The notes under the pieces are model-generated. The model did not search any database. It saw only the letters and a list, made by a program, of their open reading frames with translations, and was not told where the DNA came from. Position numbers and translations under genes: made by a program. This document shows, one piece after another, positions 9,801-17,985 of a stretch of 32,937 bases of DNA. The stretch lies in the IMG/VR virus record IMGVR_UViG_3300048573_000150, positions 1 through 32,937 of that record; one strand, given 5' to 3'. Position 1 is the first letter of the stretch. Each line of letters begins with the position of its first letter. Origin of the DNA: a virus.

Positions 9801-11921
9801 TTAAGTGGTTAATTCGAATCCAATGAATATATAGTTTGTAGGCATTCCACCCCCTCCATTACGAACAAATGGAGTTACATAAACGTCTTGTGTAAAATCA
9901 ATAACCCCTGAATATGAGTCAGTAAATGGACTGTTTTGAAAAACATTTATAGCATTAGTATTACTAATAATATAAAGTGTTGATAATAAAGTTCCAGCTA
10001 TATTACTGCCATTTGCAATTAATACAGCTAGTACATTTCCTGTTAAAACAGGAGTAGGACTATTACTTATAACAACTCCAAGGTCTAAATAATTAACATT
10101 ACTTGTCTTTATTACGGAGAATCTAATATTAACTACATCTCCTCCTGTTAATGTACTTGCAGGAATAGTGTACTGAGAGAGTGATTGATACCCAAAACCT
10201 GATACTGTTCCTCCAGTATATTCTACAGCTGAAATTTTATACACTCCAACTCCAGGAGTACCTTGAGGGCCTGTTGCTCCAATAGGTCCTTGAGGACCTA
10301 CTGGACCCTGTGGGCCTTCGGGACCTGTAGCTCCATCAACGCCAGCAGGACCTATAGGACCCTGAGTACCTGGTATACCTGAGCTAGATAGAGGTGTCCA
10401 GTGTGTTGGGTCAAAGAAAGGTGGGGTTATTGATGTTATTGGTCCGTCAAAACAAACATACGAAACCCAACCGGTTCCGCCAGTAGAGTCAAGAGTAACA
10501 CTATATGTAGGATATTCCGTTCCTGACTGCCAATACCCCTCCCAAGTTAATCCAGCAGGAACAGGGGGACCCATTGGACCTTCAGGACCTTGCGGACCTG
10601 TTGCTCCTGTCTCTCCATTCTCTCCAGCTGAACCAGCAGGACCTTCAGGACCTTGTGGGCCAACAGGACCTTCAGGACCAACGATTGAAGGTATTGCTTC
10701 AACTTGAGCTAACAGCTCTAAATATGAGTTGTATAAATCTTCAAAGGCAGGAGTTCCTGTTTGAGATGCATTATCAATCCATTGTGGATTAGTTGTGTTT
10801 CCGCAGCAGTTACAATCACACTCAGTACCACTTGCGCTTAACAACTCAACCATTTGATTGTAGTAGCTTTCGTATTCAGCTTGATTACCACATGCTTGTG
10901 CCTCTTTTGCTAGAGGGTAAAGAAGCGCAATACCTTCTGCGTATTTAGTGTATGGACTTGTGCTTCCGCAATTTAAAGCATCCATATGCTTTGTATAAAG
11001 AGCTTGAACACAATCATTTAAATTGCATAAGGTTCCAACACACGTCACTACAAATTCAGTAGATGAATTTAAACTAACTGATAGTTCCAAATCATCATCT
11101 TGAGTCTTTGTTAATGTAGCGGCTACGGATTTAGTCCATGTACCTGTAGCTAATTCCGTTAATGTTAAAATGTATAGACCTGTAGATTGAGGGTTGGTCG
11201 CAGGAGTTGGATATAATCCACTAGGGTAGTATGCTGTTAAGTTGTGTGACGAAACTGTAAAATCTAAATAGTCGGTAGTATCTTCAAAAGTAATTGAACC
11301 AAATTGTGATGATTGACAATCGTATGTAGCTGTTACAGACGCAACAGGAAGAGTACATCCGCTGTATGTGTAATCTAAGTTGACCTGATCGCTTCCGTTG
11401 TAAGTAAAGGTAGCGACACCAGCTTCTGTTGTAAGAGCTGCTGAAATAGCGATAACCGTATCTGACCCGCTATTAATTGCACTTACAACCGTTTTACTTC
11501 CATTGTTTCCTGCTCCAGATAATGAAATAAAGAACACATCACCTGCATCAAATAGGTCGGCAATATTAACCCCTGGAAGTGTTACTGTGTTCCCAACACT
11601 TGAGATGTTAACCTCAGCTTGCGTATAGTAGTATTGTGGGCTATATGTCACAGAATACACGCCATTTAAAATATCTCCTGACGCAACAGGTAAATTGTAT
11701 GGACCTGCAACATCAACGCCTGTGCTGATATTAGTTGCAGGGGTAGCAGGATTTGTTATAGAAACAAAAGCAGAACCCGAAGGTCCCGTAATTGTCAAAA
11801 GTCCTTTGATTGAAACAACTGAAGGGCTAACACCTTGCGCTGAATAGGTTGTATTATCTGTTACAGTTACCGTTTTTGTGTCGATGTTGAACGATGTAAC
11901 TACATTGAAATTTAGTGCCAT
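9801..11921 (-). CDS. Large collagen-like fibre / appendage protein, 706 aa
   Basis: I choose the ATG at 11921 ([11 protein letters not shown]). An in-frame upstream ATG adds 16 residues but would place translation inside the terminator at 11.95 kb. The N-terminal 300 residues are beta-rich, Thr/Ser/Val repeats resembling Ig-like domains. A helical stretch follows, ending in a cysteine cluster ECDCNCCGN. Then come Gly-X-Y collagen repeats, a Trp module ([13 protein letters not shown] ... THWTPL) matching that of the smaller fibre, a second collagen segment and a beta-rich C-terminal domain. Probably a trimeric virion appendage for attachment. One Gly-to-Val break (GPPVPAG) ends the first collagen run. 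Confidence 0.75.
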   Translation of the reverse strand: MALNFNVVTSFNIDTKTVTVTDNTTYSAQGVSPSVVSIKGLLTITGPSGSAFVSITNPATPATNISTGVDVAGPYNLPVASGDILNGVYSVTYSPQYYYTQAEVNISSVGNTVTLPGVNIADLFDAGDVFFISLSGAGNNGSKTVVSAINSGSDTVIAISAALTTEAGVATFTYNGSDQVNLDYTYSGCTLPVASVTATYDCQSSQFGSITFEDTTDYLDFTVSSHNLTAYYPSGLYPTPATNPQSTGLYILTLTELATGTWTKSVAATLTKTQDDDLELSVSLNSSTEFVVTCVGTLCNLNDCVQALYTKHMDALNCGSTSPYTKYAEGIALLYPLAKEAQACGNQAEYESYYNQMVELLSASGTECDCNCCGNTTNPQWIDNASQTGTPAFEDLYNSYLELLAQVEAIPSIVGPEGPVGPQGPEGPAGSAGENGETGATGPQGPEGPMGPPVPAGLTWEGYWQSGTEYPTYSVTLDSTGGTGWVSYVCFDGPITSITPPFFDPTHWTPLSSSGIPGTQGPIGPAGVDGATGPEGPQGPVGPQGPIGATGPQGTPGVGVYKISAVEYTGGTVSGFGYQSLSQYTIPASTLTGGDVVNIRFSVIKTSNVNYLDLGVVISNSPTPVLTGNVLAVLIANGSNIAGTLLSTLYIISNTNAINVFQNSPFTDSYSGVIDFTQDVYVTPFVRNGGGGMPTNYIFIGFELTT

Positions 11922-11944
11922 AATACGTATACGTTTGTACAAAA

Positions 11945-11979
11945 CTAAAAAAGGCGGAGGAAAATCCAACCGCCCTTTT
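11945..11979 (-). terminator. Intrinsic terminator after the 325-aa gene
   Basis: On the minus strand GGCGG-type arms (11970-11974 with 11953-11957) enclose a 12-nt loop and are followed by a run of T (CCGCCTTTTTTAG). It lies 16 nt beyond the stop of the 325-aa gene and just before the start of the large fibre gene. It would separate the head genes from the fibre genes, or allow partial read-through. Confidence 0.8.
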
Positions 11980-11995
11980 AATAATTTATTCTACT

Positions 11996-12973
11996 TTACT
12001 TTGAGTATTTCTCGATAGCTTCTTGAGCCTCTAAATTACTCGTAACGAACTCGATAAGATTAAAGATTTCTTCATCCTCACCTGTACCTGCAACCTTGCA
12101 AATAGCCTTCGGTTTTCCTCCTGTCTTAATCTTCCAATCTGTACCGTCATTGTAAATTTTGGTAGCCTCAATCAAAGCAACAACTCGATTCTTTAAGCTT
12201 GTTGTTTCTACTACCGTCTCTACTGTTTTAGGGGCGGCTTCCGAAACTTTTGGTTTGTAGGTTACAACCTCTACTTCAGGAGCAATAGAACGCTTAATTG
12301 AATAGTACTTCTCTTGAGATGGTTTAGAACCTGAAACTAAATCAAACAATGTGATACGATCCACCTTCTCTTCATCTCTTACAGGAATGTTCATTTTAAC
12401 CATTATTGCTTTTAGCATTTCAAAAGAAATTCTACTTCCTTCGATAAGAATCTCATCTTCAAACTTACGACGTGCAGAAATATTGTCCCACTTACTTTCA
12501 ACATCGTCAGCAGGAATAATGAAGGTAAAATCAGCATTATCCTTTTTATACGTACAATCGTTATTGTTAAATTCAGGACAATAGAACCACAAGAAAATTA
12601 ACAACTCTAGATCTGTTGAAGGTTCTAATTTAGAGCTATGAGCAAGCTGAAAATTTAAATTGCTAAACTTATAATCTCCATTTGAATAGCTTGGAGCAGA
12701 TTTAGAAAAAATAACTTCAACATTGAAGCCATCTTCCATATCGTGTCCAATAGACTTAATACCTTTTGGTGTTGGTGGGATAACCCGATTTCCAACTTTT
12801 GTATCTCCTCCCGGAGTAAACAAATCAACAACTCGCATTCTGTGTTTAGCGTAGTTGTAGTAAATAGGTAAAGCTCCCTGCTTTCTAAAAAACGATGGGA
12901 ATGTTTGTTTTAGGATTTCAATATGATCTTGCAAATCCTCTTTTGTTAACCTTTTGCCTTCTCTGTATAACAT
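11996..12973 (-). CDS. Uncharacterised protein following the capsid gene, 325 aa
   Basis: A 325-aa soluble protein beginning MLYREGKRLTKEDLQDHIEILKQ. The first 180 residues are mixed alpha/beta (FFRKQGALPIYYNYAK, LLIFLWFYCPEF); a charged Glu/Lys/Val linker (about 240-265) leads to a small C-terminal helical domain. It lies alone between two terminators, after the capsid gene and before the fibres, and A/T-rich sequence precedes its ATG. Position suggests a head-associated or head-fibre protein; the isolated transcription unit suggests separately set expression. The FxxFYCPExxxND and Cys/Lys-rich piece near residue 140 could bind a metal, but this is not convincing. Confidence 0.5.
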   Translation of the reverse strand: MLYREGKRLTKEDLQDHIEILKQTFPSFFRKQGALPIYYNYAKHRMRVVDLFTPGGDTKVGNRVIPPTPKGIKSIGHDMEDGFNVEVIFSKSAPSYSNGDYKFSNLNFQLAHSSKLEPSTDLELLIFLWFYCPEFNNNDCTYKKDNADFTFIIPADDVESKWDNISARRKFEDEILIEGSRISFEMLKAIMVKMNIPVRDEEKVDRITLFDLVSGSKPSQEKYYSIKRSIAPEVEVVTYKPKVSEAAPKTVETVVETTSLKNRVVALIEATKIYNDGTDWKIKTGGKPKAICKVAGTGEDEEIFNLIEFVTSNLEAQEAIEKYSK

Positions 12974-12992
12974 GATTTATAATTTTAATTTG

Positions 12993-13032
12993 AAAATATA
13001 AAGGGCAGGGACGCTTTGTCCCCACCCTTATT
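12993..13032 (-). terminator. Strong intrinsic terminator after the major capsid gene
   Basis: On the minus strand AAGGG-T-GGGGAC pairs with GTCCC-TG-CCCTT around a 5-nt loop AAAGC (stem 13001-13029), then TATATTTT. It starts about 14 nt past the capsid stop codon, fitting a highly expressed capsid message that is then stopped. Confidence 0.85.
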
Positions 13033-13042
13033 ATAAGCTATC

Positions 13043-14431
13043 TTATTTGTACAATAGACCGCATTGCTCGATTTTGAACCAGTCGAAACCGAATTGAGTC
13101 AACATGTAAACAACATAGTTGTCATTTGGTCCAAGACGGCGTGGAGAAGCTGCTCCATCATCCCAAACCTTCATGAAACGATCTTCACCGTCCATAGACT
13201 TGTATGTTAATTCAACACAGTTGCGTAATACACCTTGAGCATCAGCAGACTTCTCAGCAGGAATAAAGAATCCGTAGTCTTTAAACTTAGCAGATGAAGT
13301 AGCTCCGAACATAACTGGGTCATAAGACAAGTCAAATGATTTCAAGTTTAAGTTCTTACCATTCAAAGTGATTGTGCTGAATGCGAATGTAGACATCATT
13401 GTTTCGAAGTCAGTGTTATTACCGAAGATGGTCTTAGCACTTTCTTGACGAGTAGATGCGATGTTTACGTTGTTAGTGTAGCTCAACAATTCTTGTTCAG
13501 CAGCAACATAAAGATCTTTAGATAACAAACCGATAAGGTCAGTTCCAACCCAGTTAGCTTTCAATCCATTAACCAAGTTATAGAAGTCATCAACCAAAGT
13601 AGCAGAAGTCCAAGCCTCTTGAACAGCGCGATCTTTGAAAGTTTCAACCATACCTTTAGTAGTAGAAGGTTGTCCAGCAGCAGTGGTAACATCACCGTAG
13701 ATCATAGAACCCACCAATCCCAAAAGGTGACGGTATTCGTGTTGAGCAAACAAGTGTGTGTGGAATCCTTTTAAAGACTTACCATCATCCATCATTACAG
13801 GATAAAGTTTGTCAGTCAAAGCATCACCAGTGATTTTAGCGGTTGTCTTGTGACGTTGCAATTGGAAAGAGAATTTCTCCCAGTAGCTAGCCTTTGCCTC
13901 TGGTTGTGCAGTATCCTCATCGAAAGAAGAAGAGTAGATAACCAAAGTTGGTTTTGTTGCAGACCAGTTAGAACCATCTAAAGTAACAACAGTATAAGTG
14001 AATACATCACCTGAGTTAGATTTAGCTGTGATACGTCCTTTTTGTTCAGTGTCAAGGTCAATAACCAAGTCACCGATTGCAGGGTATGCGTAGTACTGAA
14101 CTGAAGTAGAATCAACTTCTTGAGAAGCGTCATAAGTGAAAACTTCTGAAGGAGATCCACCTGCCCAAGCTCCAATAGCAGTAGCTGCTAATTTGCTGTG
14201 GTAACGATTCTCTTCGAAGTGAAAACCACCGTTAGAGTTCGTGATAACACGCTTAGCTCCTTGAGCGATTAAAAGGTTTAAAATCTCCAAACCTTGACCA
14301 CCGAAACGGCGATACAATTTAGTTGATACGTCTGGAGGAAGTGCGTCGATAGACGACAAAAGCGTATGTTGGCCGTAATTAGCGGCTCCCGTACCATACG
14401 AGTGATTTACAATTGGAATAGTTGTAGCCAT
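13043..14431 (-). CDS. Major capsid protein, 462 aa
   Basis: A 462-aa protein starting MATTIPIVNHSYGTG, directly after the scaffold-like gene and followed by a strong terminator. Its size and order (TerL, portal, scaffold, capsid) are those of an HK97-fold major capsid gene. The residue pattern is regular mixed alpha/beta with a long helix-containing N-arm, a beta insertion rich in Thr/Ser, and a C-terminal region FRNC-like VELTYKSMDGEDRFMKVW. Codons here are visibly more uniform than in neighbours (many aac, gtt, gct), as expected for a highly expressed protein. No separate maturation protease gene is seen next to it. Confidence 0.8.
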   Translation of the reverse strand: MATTIPIVNHSYGTGAANYGQHTLLSSIDALPPDVSTKLYRRFGGQGLEILNLLIAQGAKRVITNSNGGFHFEENRYHSKLAATAIGAWAGGSPSEVFTYDASQEVDSTSVQYYAYPAIGDLVIDLDTEQKGRITAKSNSGDVFTYTVVTLDGSNWSATKPTLVIYSSSFDEDTAQPEAKASYWEKFSFQLQRHKTTAKITGDALTDKLYPVMMDDGKSLKGFHTHLFAQHEYRHLLGLVGSMIYGDVTTAAGQPSTTKGMVETFKDRAVQEAWTSATLVDDFYNLVNGLKANWVGTDLIGLLSKDLYVAAEQELLSYTNNVNIASTRQESAKTIFGNNTDFETMMSTFAFSTITLNGKNLNLKSFDLSYDPVMFGATSSAKFKDYGFFIPAEKSADAQGVLRNCVELTYKSMDGEDRFMKVWDDGAASPRRLGPNDNYVVYMLTQFGFDWFKIEQCGLLYK

Positions 14432-14462
14432 TTTATTAAAATGTTTTTGTTTTTATGTTTTT

Positions 14463-15611
14463 TTAAAAGCCTAACGCAGCTCTAGTTGCCGATAGGTGTG
14501 GACTTTCCTTTAAGTCTCCTGACGGAGCGTCTTTACGGTCTACTACTTTTCCACCATTATGTACACTTCTGATGGTATCTTCCTTCAGTTTGCCAGCCGC
14601 AGACTTCAGTACTTGTTTCATAATTTGTTCTCTGTTTTCTAACCATACCCGGTTTTCGAGAACTTTCATAGCCGTTTGTACGCCTTGTTCATCTGGAGTC
14701 ATTCCAGTCATGTATTGTTTGATCTCAGGAATGTAACGGTCTAGATCCTCTTTGCTTACCGCGAAGTCTATAGTTACATCTCCAACATCTTCTACATTAA
14801 CTTTAATAGGAATAGATTTCATCTTCTCAGGTACTTGTGCTAACACAGTTTCCCATTGTTGACTTCTCTCATCCATAGCCCGTTGGCTATCATTGCGTTG
14901 CGTTTGCAAATATGTGAAATAATCCTGGTTAGTATCGAACTCCTTTCGTTTGTTTTCAATACTTTTCAACGCCTTCTGTGCTTCAATACGAAGTCCAATA
15001 GGCATTTCATCAACTGAATCGAACGTAGCGTCCACATCCATGTTGTTTTTATTAGCCACGTATTCCATTACGCGGTCTAAACCAAGACCTGCTAGTTCCT
15101 TATCATTTAGTATTTCCAAAATTGCCAAAGCCTTTACAGGATTGGTTTTCAGAGAATCATCTGATGTGTTAAGGATTGCAGTAGCTAAATTCAAATCGTC
15201 AATACCTGTAGTACGAACGAAGTTGTTTAGACGGTGGATTGTGTCGTTTGCAAATGGATTTTTAATATCACGTGCAAATGGAACGATATCCTCAACCTCT
15301 TTATACTTAGCAGCGTCATCCTTATATCCCTTTGAGGCAGTAACATAGCTCTTTAACTCATCCATTGAATTAAATCCTAGTTCTGTAAAATCAAAAGTTG
15401 GAGTTGCTGGCGGCTCCGAACTTGGTTCATTGGTTGAAACAGCAGCTAACTCATCTTGAGTTATTACAGGCGTTTCAATACCATTATTTTCCAAGCCTTC
15501 CGGCATTGAGTATTTCTGCATCTCCTGTTCGATGCGATCTTGTGACCATCCTTCGATAGCCGCATTTGCAGCAACATCTGCTGGCAAATAGTTGTTTTCG
15601 TTACCTTCCAT
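14463..15611 (-). CDS. Probable capsid scaffold protein, 382 aa
   Basis: A 382-aa acidic, Gln/Glu/Asp-rich, mostly helical protein. The first 75 residues are low-complexity (Asn/Glu/Pro/Thr) and are followed by a DFTELGFNSMDELKSY motif and long helices; the last 30 residues are basic (VHNGGKVVDRKDAP...). An acidic disordered start, helical core and basic tail are usual in phage scaffolds, which bind the capsid protein through the C-terminus. It lies 5 nt after the portal stop and 31 nt before the capsid start. No serine-protease signature is visible, so a fused protease is unlikely. Confidence 0.65.
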   Translation of the reverse strand: MEGNENNYLPADVAANAAIEGWSQDRIEQEMQKYSMPEGLENNGIETPVITQDELAAVSTNEPSSEPPATPTFDFTELGFNSMDELKSYVTASKGYKDDAAKYKEVEDIVPFARDIKNPFANDTIHRLNNFVRTTGIDDLNLATAILNTSDDSLKTNPVKALAILEILNDKELAGLGLDRVMEYVANKNNMDVDATFDSVDEMPIGLRIEAQKALKSIENKRKEFDTNQDYFTYLQTQRNDSQRAMDERSQQWETVLAQVPEKMKSIPIKVNVEDVGDVTIDFAVSKEDLDRYIPEIKQYMTGMTPDEQGVQTAMKVLENRVWLENREQIMKQVLKSAAGKLKEDTIRSVHNGGKVVDRKDAPSGDLKESPHLSATRAALGF

Positions 15612-15615
15612 GTTA

Positions 15616-17925
15616 TTATAGATTACCTGATATTTCTACCTCTTTTTGCTTTTCCAAAGTACCCTCTTGTGCAAGTTCAGCCATTCTGTGGTTGTGTTTA
15701 ACTTGTTCAAGAAGTGCCTTTTGTTGGTACTCTGAAAGCATTCCTTCTGTTTTCAATTGTTGAACAGCTATATCTGCTTGTGCCTTAGCCTGTTGAGCCA
15801 TCATAGCTGACTGCTGTTGAGCCTGTGCATTCATTTGCATAGCCTTATCCTTTTGAGCTTGAATTTCTCGCTTAGAACGCTCTTCTGATAGGGTTAAATA
15901 CCATGAAGCAAACTCATCATTACCCTTCTCAAGTTCCTTCTCAATAAAGAGATAGTCACCCATTGTAATTCCAGGCATTCCGCTTTTACCTACTTTCATA
16001 GATTCTAGGGCGGCTTGCATAATCACCTGTTTGCGTTGGGCAGTAGGAGTTGATATTAATGTAATTCCAATTTGATCAAGAGTTAAATCCTCAAATGAAT
16101 TTAAGGCGTTCATCTTTTCAGGGCCTAATAGATTAGCATAATACTTCTCTACATCCTTATCAAACTTGATATTTGTTCTAGTCATAAGGATAGCCTTTCT
16201 AGCAGCCTTCTCCTTAAATCTCATCAATGCCTTTTTAAGAGGGTACATCGCATGGTTAGTTGAATCAACCTCCATTTGAGCCACTCCTAATCCCTGCTCT
16301 GAATTATTTGTAGGTTGAGCAGCCATAGCAGGAGTAATACCTGCAAGGTCCATGATACGATTCATATCATCCTGCCAGCAAGTTAACCACTCTTGAAGTT
16401 GTGGTCCGATACCTCCAGGAAGCTCCTGAATAGAATTAGCCCCACCACCTTTATTCAAGATGTCTGTCTTAGACTGAATGAATTGATTACCTGTTTGACG
16501 ACGGATACGAATAAGCTCTAACGGAGTCATCTTACCAAATCCCATATCCATATTAGACAATAGTCCAATATCAATCATAAGACCTTTAGGTGCTGCACTC
16601 CATTTAGCGGCTTGTAATTTAATCCATGTCAACATTAATGAGTCAAGATGCGGCTTCCATCTTTCAACGATAGCTTTTCCTGGGATACGCTCAAAGAAGT
16701 AACTTAACGCTACATTTCCTTTAGAATCACGCATCATATTCTTTTGCATACCATAATCGTAAACGAATCTAGTACCCAAAATATAATTTCCTGTGTACAA
16801 ATTCTGCACGCAGGTTACGTCTGTCTTTCTCTTACGTCCATCAGCATACGGCTTTTTAATAACGCCATACTCCTCAGGAGCATATACATAAGTTCCGTCC
16901 TTCTTCTCACGACCTGTGAAATAGTCGTAGTCATTAGACTTATATTCAAAGTGAAGAACTTCAACAACGAAATCCTCCCAAATATAACGTCCTGTTACAG
17001 GGTCCTTGCGATTGAAGTTAAAATCCTTATCGCTATAACCTTGAGTTTCATAGTATATTCTAGCAAGCTGCTCAAGGTCTTGTGGACTAGCACCCAAATT
17101 AAGTAACTTATGCTTAATATCCTTAATTTGAACCCTTTCAATATGGCCTGCAAATGCCGGTTCTGCTTCTTCACTTTCATCAATATACGCTGTTACAAAT
17201 GCTGCTGGATTGATGAACTTCATCTTTGTAGACCCGTCATCATCCGTATAAACACGACCAACACAGAAGTTAGTTTCAACCAACTTCTCAATTGTTCTCA
17301 ATCTAATCTTATCCCAATCACTAATTTGAAATACATGCTCTGCGATATCAGCCATTGCCATTTCCAACGGCAACTTAAAGCCATGATATCTTTCATACAT
17401 ATCTAACTCCGTTTCGTTAGCAGGAACCCAAGGGTACTCCTTAACAGGAAGCCCGATCTGCTGACGCATAGGATTGATTAGTTTATCCTCGTAGTATAAC
17501 TTCCATTTTTCATAAGCCTTCTGATAGCTAGCCTCCTTATTCAAAGATTCTACATGAACCTTAAAATCGCTTGCACTAAGCATAGACTTAATTGTTGAAA
17601 TGAACTTAGGAGCTGGACTTACAATCTCGTAGCTTACGTTTGTGTAGGCTTTACGAGAATATTCTGTAAAGTTTCTATCCGTACTATTCTTGTCATTCTT
17701 AGTTCCAAGAAACCAATCTCGATACGGAGCAGATGACTGACGCGATTCTGCATAGTCGGTCATCATTTGAAACCAACCTGTAGCGCTATGGCCAAACAGG
17801 GTTCTTCCATTGTACCATCTTGAATAGATAGCCTGACCAACTTGGCTAATAAAGCTAAGTGATTCTTTTTGCTCTCTAGGTACATTATCGGACGGAAAAC
17901 CGATTATTTCGCTGAATTTCAACAT
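15616..17925 (-). CDS. Portal protein, 769 aa
   Basis: A 769-aa protein between TerL and the scaffold. It carries features usual for large podovirus portals: an N-terminal helical region (ISQVGQAIYSRWYNGRTLFG), a central YxxG/aromatic core and a long C-terminal helical barrel. The last 120 residues are almost all Gln, Ala, Met, Lys and Glu (for example AMQMNAQAQQQSAMMAQQAK), as in crAss-like and P22-type portal barrels. It would form the dodecameric DNA channel at one capsid vertex. The function is inferred from gene order, length and this C-terminal barrel. Confidence 0.8.
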   Translation of the reverse strand: MLKFSEIIGFPSDNVPREQKESLSFISQVGQAIYSRWYNGRTLFGHSATGWFQMMTDYAESRQSSAPYRDWFLGTKNDKNSTDRNFTEYSRKAYTNVSYEIVSPAPKFISTIKSMLSASDFKVHVESLNKEASYQKAYEKWKLYYEDKLINPMRQQIGLPVKEYPWVPANETELDMYERYHGFKLPLEMAMADIAEHVFQISDWDKIRLRTIEKLVETNFCVGRVYTDDDGSTKMKFINPAAFVTAYIDESEEAEPAFAGHIERVQIKDIKHKLLNLGASPQDLEQLARIYYETQGYSDKDFNFNRKDPVTGRYIWEDFVVEVLHFEYKSNDYDYFTGREKKDGTYVYAPEEYGVIKKPYADGRKRKTDVTCVQNLYTGNYILGTRFVYDYGMQKNMMRDSKGNVALSYFFERIPGKAIVERWKPHLDSLMLTWIKLQAAKWSAAPKGLMIDIGLLSNMDMGFGKMTPLELIRIRRQTGNQFIQSKTDILNKGGGANSIQELPGGIGPQLQEWLTCWQDDMNRIMDLAGITPAMAAQPTNNSEQGLGVAQMEVDSTNHAMYPLKKALMRFKEKAARKAILMTRTNIKFDKDVEKYYANLLGPEKMNALNSFEDLTLDQIGITLISTPTAQRKQVIMQAALESMKVGKSGMPGITMGDYLFIEKELEKGNDEFASWYLTLSEERSKREIQAQKDKAMQMNAQAQQQSAMMAQQAKAQADIAVQQLKTEGMLSEYQQKALLEQVKHNHRMAELAQEGTLEKQKEVEISGNL

Positions 17926-17985
17926 TGGTTACAAATATAGATATAAGAGTACGCTAAAAAACATACTTTTTGATTTTTATTCAAC

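Noticed and set aside
10574-10792. Plus-strand ORF rich in Leu/Gln/Asp opposite the collagen segment
   Set aside because: It is an antisense shadow of the Gly-X-Y repeats; its LQDL repetition only mirrors the collagen codons.
11922-11969. 16-residue N-terminal extension of the large fibre protein
   Set aside because: It is encoded within the terminator hairpin and lacks a leader. The ATG at 11921 is preferred.
17932-17939. TATATTTG on the minus strand just before the portal start
   Set aside because: It fits the -7 motif, but no TTTG lies 20 nt upstream and transcription would begin at the start codon itself.
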